A DNA stretch of 56,065 bases. Origin: DASPTH01 sp046727575. Lineage in GTDB: Bacteria > Actinomycetota > Acidimicrobiia > IMCC26256 > DASPTH01. This document shows positions 43,497-50,751 of this stretch, piece by piece. Both the position numbers and the translations under genes were made by a program. Each line of letters begins with the position of its first letter. The first letter of the stretch is position 1. Below the pieces are notes generated by a model. The model worked only from the letters and a program-made list of their open reading frames with translations, searched no databases and was not told where the DNA came from. The stretch lies in contig JBKPCV010000005.1 of assembly GCA_046727575.1 (NCBI GenBank), positions 1 to 56,065 on the forward strand. The letters are read 5' to 3'.

Positions 43497-44290
43497 CCAA
43501 TCCCGCTATCCCCCTGCGCTTCGAGATCGCGGTCGAGGTCCCCGGCACTCCCGAGCAGGTATGGGCCGCCATCGCCACTGCCAAGGGCATCAGCTCCTGG
43601 ATGATGCCCACCGAGCTCGAGGAGCGAGAAGGCGGCACGGTCGTCTTCCACATGGGGCCCGAGAGCTCGAAGGGCGTCGTCACCGGTTGGGAGCCACCGC
43701 GACGACTGGTCTACGAAGAGGACTGGGCGACGCTCGCCGGGCAGGACCCCACAACCGTGACGCCGCTCGTCAGCGAGTTCCTGGTCGAGACGACGTCGGG
43801 AGGATCCTGCGTCGTGCACGTCGTGACCAGCGCGTTCGGGACGGGCGCGGAATGGGAGCGCGAGTTCTTCGACGACATGGGTGCCGGTTGGGCGCCGATG
43901 TTCGACCACCTGCGCCTCTACCTCACGTATTTCCCGGGGCAGCAGGCCACGTCGCTGGAGGCCGTCGCCGACACTCCGGGTGACCCCGCCGCGGCGCTCT
44001 CGTCGATCCGTCGAGGCCTCGGCGTCGACCACGTCGGGCAGGCCGTCGAGCTCAGGGGCGCGAGCGGCGAGGTCGAACAGATCGCCGAGAAGAACTTGCT
44101 CGTGCGCGTCACAGAGCCCGTACCGGGACTGCTCTCCTTCGCGGCGTTTCGTGTCGGCGAGAACAGGAGCAGCGCTCGACTCGGCGGGTATCTCTTCTCC
44201 GACGCCGCGCCCGAATACGTCAGGCGTGAGCAGCCCGCGTGGCAAGAGTGGCTCGAGGGCCTCGTCGGGGCGGTGTCGACTCGCGGCTGA
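43493..44290 (+). CDS. SRPBCC (AHSA1-like) domain protein
   Basis: A 265-residue protein with an N-terminal START/AHSA1 fold (EIAVEVPGTPEQVWAAIATA, GISSWMMPTELEEREGGTV, WEPPRRLVYEEDW) and a second, less typical domain of about 110 residues. SRPBCC proteins bind hydrophobic ligands in a deep pocket. It is translationally coupled to the ArsR-like gene, a two-gene unit often linked to signal or xenobiotic sensing. Confidence 0.82.
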   Translation: MTNPAIPLRFEIAVEVPGTPEQVWAAIATAKGISSWMMPTELEEREGGTVVFHMGPESSKGVVTGWEPPRRLVYEEDWATLAGQDPTTVTPLVSEFLVETTSGGSCVVHVVTSAFGTGAEWEREFFDDMGAGWAPMFDHLRLYLTYFPGQQATSLEAVADTPGDPAAALSSIRRGLGVDHVGQAVELRGASGEVEQIAEKNLLVRVTEPVPGLLSFAAFRVGENRSSARLGGYLFSDAAPEYVRREQPAWQEWLEGLVGAVSTRG

Positions 44291-44364
44291 ACCCGATCGG
44301 GGCAACTCCCGTCGGTCACGAGACGCCGCCGCCATTTCGGGCGGCGGCGAACGCCGCCGCAGCC

Positions 44365-44395
44365 TCGACTTCAAGTCAACTTGAACTCTTACCGT
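44365..44395 (+). promoter_or_regulatory. SoxR/MerR-type operator-promoter
   Basis: TTCAAGT-ca-ACTTGAA (44370-44385) is a perfect inverted repeat. It falls in the spacer between TCGACT (44365-44370) and TACCGT (44390-44395), which are 19 bases apart. An overlong 19-base spacer with a central dyad is the hallmark of MerR/SoxR-activated promoters, and the sequence closely resembles the SoxR box. It lies directly upstream of the ABC exporter. No MerR-type gene is in the window. Confidence 0.55.
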
Positions 44396-44420
44396 AGTAC
44401 CGGATCCAAAGGAAGTGTTG

Positions 44421-45590
44421 ATGACGCGAACAATGTTGGAAAGCGCGCGCCCGACGACAGCGCGATCAGCGCTGGCGATCGAGGCGTCGGAGCTGGTCAA
44501 GGTCTTCGGTAACGTCCGAGCGGTTGATGGCATCGACCTCGCGGTTCGCACCGGCTCCGTGTACGGCGTGCTCGGACCGAACGGCGCCGGTAAGACGACC
44601 ACTATCAAGATGCTGGCGACGCTGCTGAGACCGGACGCAGGTTCGGCGCGCGTGCTCGGCTATGACATCGTGCGAGACGCGGATGCGGTGCGCGGTGTCG
44701 TCAGCCTCACCGGCCAGTTCGCCTCCGTCGACGAGGACCTCACCGGGCGGGAGAACCTCGTCCTGCTTGCCCGGCTCCTCGGTTTCAGGCACCGGCACTC
44801 GCGCACGCGCGCGGTCGAGCTGCTCGACGCATTCGATCTCGGCGACGCGGGCAACCGCCTCGTCAAGACGTACTCAGGAGGTATGCGCCGCCGCCTCGAC
44901 ATCGCCGCAAGCATTGTCGTCACACCGCAACTGATGTTCCTCGACGAGCCGACGACTGGACTCGACCCGCGTTCGCGCAACCAGGTGTGGGACATCATCC
45001 GGGCGCTCGTTGCGGAGGGAACCACCATCCTCCTCTGCACGCAATACCTCGAGGAGGCGGACCAACTCGCTGACGGCATTGCGGTGATCGACCACGGAAA
45101 AGTCATCGCCGAGGGCACGCCGGCTCAACTCAAGGCGCCGATCGGGCTCGGCGCGTTGCACATCCGCCTCCTCGACCCCGAACAGCGCGCCCGGGCCGAG
45201 CAGCTGCTCGCAGACGACCTGGGCGGGGTTCACCGAGAACCCGATCCGGCTGCGCTCTCCGCGCCGTGCGCCGACGCGGAACGCGCTGCCGACGCCATCG
45301 CAGGACTCTCGCGATCGGGCATCGGGATTGCAGGCTTTTCGCTCGGCCAGCCGAGCCTCGACGAGGTCTTTCTCGCGCTGACCGGCCAGCCCGCCGACCA
45401 CGGAGACGCAGCGGAGGCGTGGGCGGATGCCCGGGACGCCGAAGCGGAGTCGACCATGAGGGACGGAGACGCAGCGGAGGCGTGGGCGGATGCCCGGGAC
45501 GCCGGAGCGGAGTCGACCATCAGAGAAAGCGACCTCGACTCAGCGAGTCACACCGGTGTCGGCGCCGCGCAGGTAGGAGCATGCCGGTGA
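44421..45590 (+). CDS. ABC exporter ATP-binding protein (DrrA family)
   Basis: A 389-residue ATPase of the daunorubicin-resistance DrrA type. Walker A GPNGAGKTT is at 52-60, the signature YSGGMRRRLD at 151-160, Walker B LMFLDEP at 171-177, and an H-loop-like position reads LCTQYLEEAD with Gln in place of His, as is usual in this family. The family-normal end is LDEVFLALTG near residue 320. Beyond it lie two in-frame copies of a 21-residue repeat (about 328-369) and a 20-residue tail. ATG 44421 with AAAGGA upstream was chosen. Its GTGA overlap couples it to the permease. Confidence 0.93.
   Translation: MTRTMLESARPTTARSALAIEASELVKVFGNVRAVDGIDLAVRTGSVYGVLGPNGAGKTTTIKMLATLLRPDAGSARVLGYDIVRDADAVRGVVSLTGQFASVDEDLTGRENLVLLARLLGFRHRHSRTRAVELLDAFDLGDAGNRLVKTYSGGMRRRLDIAASIVVTPQLMFLDEPTTGLDPRSRNQVWDIIRALVAEGTTILLCTQYLEEADQLADGIAVIDHGKVIAEGTPAQLKAPIGLGALHIRLLDPEQRARAEQLLADDLGGVHREPDPAALSAPCADAERAADAIAGLSRSGIGIAGFSLGQPSLDEVFLALTGQPADHGDAAEAWADARDAEAESTMRDGDAAEAWADARDAGAESTIRESDLDSASHTGVGAAQVGACR
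45402..45527. repeat. 63-bp tandem repeat inside the ABC ATPase gene
   Basis: Two 63-bp units (45402-45464 and 45465-45527) encode GDAAEAWADARDAEAEST plus three residues, twice, in frame. They share most bases with the reverse complement of the repeat at 1-126: GGAGACG, AGCGGAG, CGTG, CGGA, CGGGACG and CGGAGTCGACC occur in the same order and spacing. The two units differ from each other at only a few bases, mainly at the end. Confidence 0.92.
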
Positions 45591-46438
45591 GCATCGAAGC
45601 GCACGGAGCGCGCCCGCAAGCCGGGACCGAGACCGGAACGATGCTGCGTAGCGTTCTCTCCGCCGCTCCGCGCCCGTCGCGCGCGAGCGCCTTGTCGGCT
45701 TCCCTCTCCTTCGGTTGGCGCGGGATGCTGAAGGTGAAGCACGTGCCCGAGCAGCTGCTCGACGCGACGCTCACGCCGGTCCTGTTCCTGCTGATGTTCA
45801 ACTACATGTTCGGCGGCGCGGTCGCGGGCTCGACGACGGACTACCTCCAATTCCTGCTGCCGGGCATCCTCGTCATCTCGGTGTTGTTCACGACCGTGTA
45901 CTCGGGCGTCGCGCTCAACACGGACGTGACCAAGCGTGTCGTGGACCGCTTCCGGTCGTTGCCCATCGCGCGACCGGCGCCTCTGGTCGGGGCGCTGCTC
46001 GGTGACACCGTGCGCTACCTCGTCGCCGCGACGGTGATCGTCACCCTCGGCGTCGCGATGGGCTACCGACCGGAGGCAGGCGTCGGTGGTGTCGTCGGTG
46101 CGGTGCTGCTGGTCATCGTGTTCGCGTTCGGTCTCTCCTGGGTCTTCACGACGCTCGGGATGTTGCTGCGGGCTCCCAACGCGGTCACGAACGCGGGTTT
46201 CATGTTCATCTTCCCGCTGACGTTCCTGAGCAACGTGTTCGTGAACCCAGGCACGCTGCCCGGATGGCTCCAAGGGTTCGTCGACGTGAACCCGATCACG
46301 AAACTCGTCGATGCTTCGCGGGGCCTGATGGAAGGCTCGGCCACGGTCGGACAGGTACTCGTGCCGCTCGCGACGGCGGCCGCGCTGACGTTCGTGTTCG
46401 CGCCACTGACAACCCGCCTCTACCGCAAGGCACACTGA
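45587..46438 (+). CDS. ABC exporter permease (DrrB/ABC-2 type)
   Basis: A 283-residue ABC-2 permease with a cytoplasmic N-terminal tail of about 40 residues and six membrane segments (LTPVLFLLMFNYMFGGAV, LLPGILVISVLFTTVYSGVA, FMFIFPLTFLSNVFVNP). The amphipathic MLKVKHVPEQLLDATL region near residue 45 is the coupling element. GTG 45587 (overlapping the ATPase stop, with AGGTAGGAG 7 bases upstream) is preferred to ATG 45581. With the ATPase it forms a drug or lipid exporter, probably induced through the MerR-type site. Confidence 0.92.
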   Translation: MSIEAHGARPQAGTETGTMLRSVLSAAPRPSRASALSASLSFGWRGMLKVKHVPEQLLDATLTPVLFLLMFNYMFGGAVAGSTTDYLQFLLPGILVISVLFTTVYSGVALNTDVTKRVVDRFRSLPIARPAPLVGALLGDTVRYLVAATVIVTLGVAMGYRPEAGVGGVVGAVLLVIVFAFGLSWVFTTLGMLLRAPNAVTNAGFMFIFPLTFLSNVFVNPGTLPGWLQGFVDVNPITKLVDASRGLMEGSATVGQVLVPLATAAALTFVFAPLTTRLYRKAH

Positions 46439-46508
46439 GACGACGGATCACAACGTGCTCTCTGCGATCGCCGTGGGGTGACCACACGTCACCGGCGTCC
46501 AACGCTTC

Positions 46509-47114
46509 TCAGCCGCGTCGTCGTCGTGCGAGCGACCGTCGGATCGAGTCTGCGGCCGCGGTCCCCGCGGTGCGGATCGGATCGCCCGACCGGGTCGTGC
46601 GGGCGAGCAGGAAGGCTCCTTCGAGCAAGCAGAACAGCTCCACCGCGAGCTCGTACGCCTCGCCGCCGTCGAGACCCGCCGCAACCAGTCGGGCAGTGAG
46701 AACAGTGAGCCACGACTCGAATGCGGCCGCAGCTGCCTGACGCATGGGTTCGTCGGTGCTCGCAACCTCGAGCGCGAGCGTGGCGATCGGGCAGGCATCG
46801 GCGAAGTCGGTCTGTTCCACGAGATCGGCAGCACCGGCGAAGGCCTCGAGGGTGGCCTCGACGACGTCGTCGTCGAGGCGGTAGATGGATTCGACCAGCT
46901 GGCGGTAGGTAGCTCCTTGTGCCTCGATCACAGCGACGCCGACTTCCTGCTTGCCGCCCGGGAAGAAGTGATAGAGCGACCCGTACGGCGTGTCGCTGGC
47001 CTGGAGGATCGCCTTGATGCCGGTCGCCGCGTAGCCCTGACGCCGAAAGAGCTCGGCTGCCGCCGTCAGGATCCGTTCCTTGGCGCCGCTTCGACGTTCC
47101 ATCGCTGGCTTCAC
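46509..47114 (-). CDS. TetR family transcriptional regulator
   Basis: A 201-residue TetR regulator of the AcrR/LmrA-like group (AKERILTAAAELFRRQGYAA, DTPYGSLYHFFPGGKQE). The start is a GTG at 47114; an ATG four codons later (47102) is possible. It is divergent from the SnoaL-like gene at 47185 and probably binds the perfect 16-bp palindrome between them. Confidence 0.92.
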   Translation of the reverse strand: MKPAMERRSGAKERILTAAAELFRRQGYAATGIKAILQASDTPYGSLYHFFPGGKQEVGVAVIEAQGATYRQLVESIYRLDDDVVEATLEAFAGAADLVEQTDFADACPIATLALEVASTDEPMRQAAAAAFESWLTVLTARLVAAGLDGGEAYELAVELFCLLEGAFLLARTTRSGDPIRTAGTAAADSIRRSLARRRRG

Positions 47115-47130
47115 GACCCCATCTTGCCAC

Positions 47131-47146
47131 TAGATCGATCGATCTA
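47131..47146. promoter_or_regulatory. perfect 16-bp palindrome, TetR operator candidate
   Basis: TAGATCGATCGATCTA is fully self-complementary. It lies 16 bases upstream of the TetR start and 38 upstream of the divergent SnoaL-like gene. The size, symmetry and position are those of a TetR operator. Confidence 0.6.
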
Positions 47147-47184
47147 CTAGCGTCCTTCGAGGAAGCTGGAAGCGGGGAGGACGC

Positions 47185-47652
47185 ATGTACAAAGCCGCCG
47201 TGCGCTGGATGATCCGGCGCAACATCCAACAGCTGAACGACGGGAACTACCGGCCGGCCCTGGCGATGTTCCACGACGACGCGACCCTCGCCTTCCCGGG
47301 CGACAACCGGTGGGCGAACCAGCATCGCCCCACGGAGAAGCGCAGAGAGCGCTTCGCGACCCATCGCGGCCGCGACGAGATCGAAGCCTTTCTGAAGCGT
47401 TACGTCGGTGCGGGCATCCAGATGGTGGTGGAGGACATCCTCGTGAACGGCCCGCCATGGAACACGCGCGCGGCCGTCCGAGTCCACGACTGGGTCGAAG
47501 GTGATGACGGCAAGGACCAGTACAACAACCGCGCCGTGCTGTTCGTCAACGCCGGCTGGGGCAAGATCCGCGCCCAAGAGGACTACGAAGACACCGAACG
47601 CGCGGCCGCCTTCGACGCTTTACTCGAGCGACGGGAAGCGCTGACCAGCTGA
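47185..47652 (+). CDS. SnoaL/NTF2-like protein
   Basis: A 155-residue NTF2-fold protein (NIQQLNDGNYRPALAMFHDD, HRGRDEIEAFLKRYVGAGIQ, DQYNNRAVLFVNAGWGKI). It probably binds or converts a small hydrophobic molecule. It is the target most likely controlled by the divergent TetR. Its last 33 bases overlap the 3' end of the convergent methyltransferase-like gene. Confidence 0.82.
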   Translation: MYKAAVRWMIRRNIQQLNDGNYRPALAMFHDDATLAFPGDNRWANQHRPTEKRRERFATHRGRDEIEAFLKRYVGAGIQMVVEDILVNGPPWNTRAAVRVHDWVEGDDGKDQYNNRAVLFVNAGWGKIRAQEDYEDTERAAAFDALLERREALTS

Positions 47653-48159
47653 CGTACTGGACGCTGGCGCTTCGGGACTACGCCGTGGGAGCCATGCCGG
47701 TACGTCTCTTCGGTATCGCTCGTACTGCGCGCCGAAGCGTCTCGCAAGGGTGGGCTCCTCGTAGCCGTACGCGAACGCGGCCATCATGATGAAGACGGCG
47801 ATGGCGTAGCCGAAGAGGATGAGTTGGCCGAGGACGAGGCCTTGGCCGACGACCGTCGCGACGACCGCGAGGTACATGGGGTTGCGAACGTGGCGGTTTG
47901 GCCCTCTGGTGACGAGTCGCTCGGTCGGGGCGATGGGCGCAGGGGTGCCGAGACCGTCGATGACGTAGCGAGCGAAGGCAGAGACGAGCGTCGCCGTTCC
48001 GGCCGCGATGAGCAGGATTCCTGGTGCGCGCAGTGTCCAGGCGAGCGGGTATGTGTGATGCCGCCAATGGGTGAGCAGCCACGGCACGACCCCGGCAACG
48101 ATGCCTGGTGCGCACGCCAGGAACAGGGTGCTGCCGAGGGCGGCGGTGGCTTTGCGCAC
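47620..48159 (-). CDS. isoprenylcysteine carboxyl methyltransferase-like membrane protein
   Basis: A 179-residue ICMT/PEMT-family protein with four or five membrane helices. The SAM-binding region RGPNRHVRNPMYLAVVATVV and the late EEPTLARRFGAQYERYRRDVPAW are the family signatures. It methylates a lipid or membrane-bound substrate. The alpha/beta hydrolase at 48169-49053 lies 9 bases upstream on the same strand, so the two form an operon. Confidence 0.88.
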   Translation of the reverse strand: MRKATAALGSTLFLACAPGIVAGVVPWLLTHWRHHTYPLAWTLRAPGILLIAAGTATLVSAFARYVIDGLGTPAPIAPTERLVTRGPNRHVRNPMYLAVVATVVGQGLVLGQLILFGYAIAVFIMMAAFAYGYEEPTLARRFGAQYERYRRDVPAWLPRRSPEAPASSTSAGQRFPSLE

Positions 48160-48168
48160 AGGATGTCC

Positions 48169-49053
48169 TCAACCGGTGCGTAGATGACGCTGGTCGGCGG
48201 CGATCCAGTGCCGCAGCAGGTGTGGTGCCAGCTCCGATGCGCGTTCGTCGGGGAAGAAGAGCTTGGCGCCTTCGAGTTCGACGACTTCGGTCACGCCTGG
48301 GATGGTGTCGCGCAGCCAGTAGGCCCAGCGGACGTCGAAGAACTCATCGCCGGTGCCCCAGACGACCAGTGTTGGCAGCGTGAGTTTGGTGAGGGCTGGT
48401 TCGACAGCGAGGAGATCGCTCGGTTCGAGTGCGCTGAGCATCCGTTCGAACTCTCGTGCGCGCTCGGTCGTGCCGAGCACCGGTTCCAAGAACGCCCGGA
48501 CGATGTCGAGGCTGAGATATTCGGGATCGTCGTAGCCCATCCCGAACACCGTGGCGCGTGCCGTCGCGAGGTCAGCCAGCAACGCCGGTGCACCCGGCGC
48601 GAGCGCGCCTGCCTTGGCGAGCTCGACAGTGGGCTTGAACGCCTCGGGCGGCACGTTGTCGTGGGTGTCGCAGTTCGTGAGCGTCAACGATCGCAGGCGC
48701 GTATCGTGGCGCGCCGCGAACACCTGCGCGACCGCACCACCAGTGTCGTGAGCGACCAAGTCGATGTCGGTGAGCGCGAGCGCTTCGCAGAACTGTTCGA
48801 CGGCATCGGCGAGCGCGCCGATCGAGAAGTCCTGGTTCGGGCGCGCCGGGCTGCGGCCGTGCAGCGGCAGGTCCGGTGCGATGCACCGGCGGGTGGCCGC
48901 GCATTCCTCGACCACGTTGCGCCAGAAGTAAGCGCTCGTGCCGATGCCGTGGAGGAACAAGGCCGGTGAGCCCTCGCCGATCTCCACGTAGCTGAGGTCG
49001 GCGGCGCGGGTCCGGACCGCAGAGCGGTGCGGCTCGAGTTGGTCGAGAAACAT
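48169..49053 (-). CDS. alpha/beta hydrolase (dehalogenase/epoxide-hydrolase-like) with altered triad
   Basis: A 294-residue alpha/beta hydrolase. The oxyanion strand reads LFLHGIGTS. The nucleophile elbow AHDTGGAVAQ has Asp as nucleophile, as in haloalkane dehalogenases and epoxide hydrolases, and WGTGDEFF carries an acidic residue. The strand that normally presents the catalytic His (GAGHF) reads EGAKLFFPDER: no His is there. It may be inactive for hydrolysis or use another base. It is divergent from the TetR gene at 49143 and leads an operon with the methyltransferase. Confidence 0.85.
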   Translation of the reverse strand: MFLDQLEPHRSAVRTRAADLSYVEIGEGSPALFLHGIGTSAYFWRNVVEECAATRRCIAPDLPLHGRSPARPNQDFSIGALADAVEQFCEALALTDIDLVAHDTGGAVAQVFAARHDTRLRSLTLTNCDTHDNVPPEAFKPTVELAKAGALAPGAPALLADLATARATVFGMGYDDPEYLSLDIVRAFLEPVLGTTERAREFERMLSALEPSDLLAVEPALTKLTLPTLVVWGTGDEFFDVRWAYWLRDTIPGVTEVVELEGAKLFFPDERASELAPHLLRHWIAADQRHLRTG

Positions 49054-49078
49054 GTGTCACCTCGCATAGAGTTAGTAG

Positions 49079-49114
49079 ACCGTCAGTCGGTATGATTACA
49101 TACCGATCGTCGGT
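49079..49114. promoter_or_regulatory. TetR operator candidate with tandem dyads
   Basis: CGGTATG-atta-CATACCG (49088-49105) is a perfect inverted repeat. It is nested in a longer imperfect one bounded by ACCG (49079) and CGGT (49114). It lies between the alpha/beta hydrolase and its divergent TetR gene. Two dimers could bind. Confidence 0.6.
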
Positions 49115-49142
49115 TTGTCAAGCGGTCGGGTCAGGAGACGCA

Positions 49143-49730
49143 GTGGACGGGCGAGCGGAGCGCGGCCGAACGACACGCGCGCACCTGGTCGAGGTCGCCA
49201 CCGGCTTGTTCGGCGACCGTGGCTTCGACGGCACCTCGATCGATGCCGTGCTCGACGAAGCAGGCGTGAGCCGCGGGTCGCTCTATCACCACTTCGCCAA
49301 CAAGGAGTCGCTGTTCGAAGCCGTCTTCATCGCGGTCGAAGCGCGAATCGCGCAAGAGGTGATGGTCGCCGCCGCTTCAGCCCAAGACTCAGTCGCGGGA
49401 GTGCGCGCAGGCTCCCTCGCGTGGATGCGCCTCGCAGGAGACCCGCTCGTACAGCGGATCGTGCTCATCGACGCACCGGCAGTCCTCGGCTGGGAGCGCT
49501 GGCGCTCCATCGAAGAAGAGAACGCGCTCGGACTGCTGAAGGCTGCGATGCAACAGGCCGCTGACGAAGGACGAATCCGTCCCGAACTCGCGGACGCGTT
49601 CGCACACACACTGCTCGCGACTGTCAATGAGCTCGCCTTCCTCATCGCCCGATCAGAGGATCACGCAGCGGCGCAACGCACGGCCCAAGCCGCGGTTGAC
49701 GAGATCCTCGCCCGTCTCCTCGGCAACTGA
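49143..49730 (+). CDS. TetR family transcriptional regulator
   Basis: A 195-residue TetR regulator (TRAHLVEVATGLFGDRGFDG, SIDAVLDEAGVSRGSLYHHF, NKESLFEAVF) with a C-terminal domain of the TetR_C_11-like type. GTG 49143 follows AGGAG by 5 bases; an earlier ATG at 49092 lies inside the operator and is unlikely. It probably represses the divergent alpha/beta hydrolase operon and itself. Confidence 0.92.
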   Translation: MDGRAERGRTTRAHLVEVATGLFGDRGFDGTSIDAVLDEAGVSRGSLYHHFANKESLFEAVFIAVEARIAQEVMVAAASAQDSVAGVRAGSLAWMRLAGDPLVQRIVLIDAPAVLGWERWRSIEEENALGLLKAAMQQAADEGRIRPELADAFAHTLLATVNELAFLIARSEDHAAAQRTAQAAVDEILARLLGN

Positions 49731-49976
49731 GAACGATCGCGGGGGACAACCAGGCGATCGGTGCTCGAAGCTTCGCGGACGTCCACCCCCGCCCGCTGGT
49801 TACGCCACCGCTCAGCGCGGGGATGGGCCGGCTGGCGGTCCTCCCGCCGACCCATCGATGGCGTATACCCAGCCGCCCCTTCGGAAGTGCGACCAGCCGC
49901 GGCCCAGTTTGGCGGGGCACGCTACCGCTCGCGAGGCGACCGCGTGGGTGAGGATCGGACTGATGCGGGTGGGTGG

Positions 49977-50624
49977 CTACGACGGTGCGCGGAACATCTC
50001 GAAGAAGCGTCGACCGTCCGCGTGATCACCGACGAGTCGCAGACGACCCGACGAGATCGCGTCGTCGACGTCGAGCCTGCCGGAAAAAAGCTCGGAGAAC
50101 GTCCCCGCTGACGTCTCAATCGTGACGTCGGGCTGCTCGGCCGACGTCGCCGGGACGGTGACCTGTGCGTTCTTCACCGCCACGTCCAGCGGTGTGTCGT
50201 CGATCAGCAACTGGTAGAGGCGCCGGGGGCCGCGCGCCTCGCGGGCTCGGAACGCCCCTCGGAGCGCGACTGCCAGCGCGTCGGCGCTGATGAAGTCGTC
50301 CTCGGCGGGCCGGCCGAGCGTCTTGGCGCCCCAGAACCCCAGTGCCAGCAGCGGCTGCTCGAGCTCCATGCCGAAGTCGGTGAGCTCGTAGACCACACCG
50401 TCCGCCGGGCGGGTCTGCACGCGCCGCTGAACGATGCCCGAGTCCTCGAGCTCGCGGAGCCGGGACGTCAAGACGTTGGTCGGAATCCCCGGCAGCCCTT
50501 CCTGGAGCTGGCTGAACCTCTTCGGCCCCGTGAGGAGGTCACGGACCACGAGGAGGGCCCAACGCGCGCCGAGCAGATCCAGCGCCCGGGCGACGCCGCA
50601 GTACTGCCGGTACGTGCGATTCAC
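49977..50624 (-). CDS. HxlR regulator fused to an SCP2-like domain
   Basis: A 215-residue protein. Residues about 5-95 are an HxlR winged helix (YCGVARALDLLGARWALLVV, RFSQLQEGLPGIPTNVLTSR). Residues about 130-215 are a sterol-carrier SCP2-like domain (TPLDVAVKNAQVTVPATSAE, GTFSELFSGRLDVDDAISSG). The fusion suggests direct sensing of a hydrophobic ligand. The GTG at 50624 gives the family N-terminus. It is divergent from the DHA2 exporter at 50752, its probable target. Confidence 0.85.
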   Translation of the reverse strand: MNRTYRQYCGVARALDLLGARWALLVVRDLLTGPKRFSQLQEGLPGIPTNVLTSRLRELEDSGIVQRRVQTRPADGVVYELTDFGMELEQPLLALGFWGAKTLGRPAEDDFISADALAVALRGAFRAREARGPRRLYQLLIDDTPLDVAVKNAQVTVPATSAEQPDVTIETSAGTFSELFSGRLDVDDAISSGRLRLVGDHADGRRFFEMFRAPS

Positions 50625-50645
50625 GGATCCATTATGCCACCGCCC

Positions 50646-50680
50646 TTGCATAATGCTAGTGAGCTTGCTATAAACAAGCT
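50646..50680 (+). promoter_or_regulatory. promoter and inverted repeat for the DHA2 exporter
   Basis: TTGCAT (50646-50651) and TATAAA (50669-50674) are 17 bases apart, the strongest promoter match in the window. AGCTTG-ctataaa-CAAGCT (50662-50680) is a perfect inverted repeat around the -10. On the other strand TTGTTT and ATTATG, 17 bases apart, could serve the HxlR gene. Confidence 0.6.
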
Positions 50681-50751
50681 GCCTTCGTTTGAGCAAGTCC
50701 TGTCGGTTCCGGCTTCGCCGTTCGAGCGCCGCACACGGAAGGGGATGCAGC

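Noticed and set aside
49731..49976. Gene or terminator in the gap between TetR and HxlR-SCP2
   Set aside because: Convergent gap with GC-rich sequence; short frames only, no hairpin followed by T-run, no repeat.
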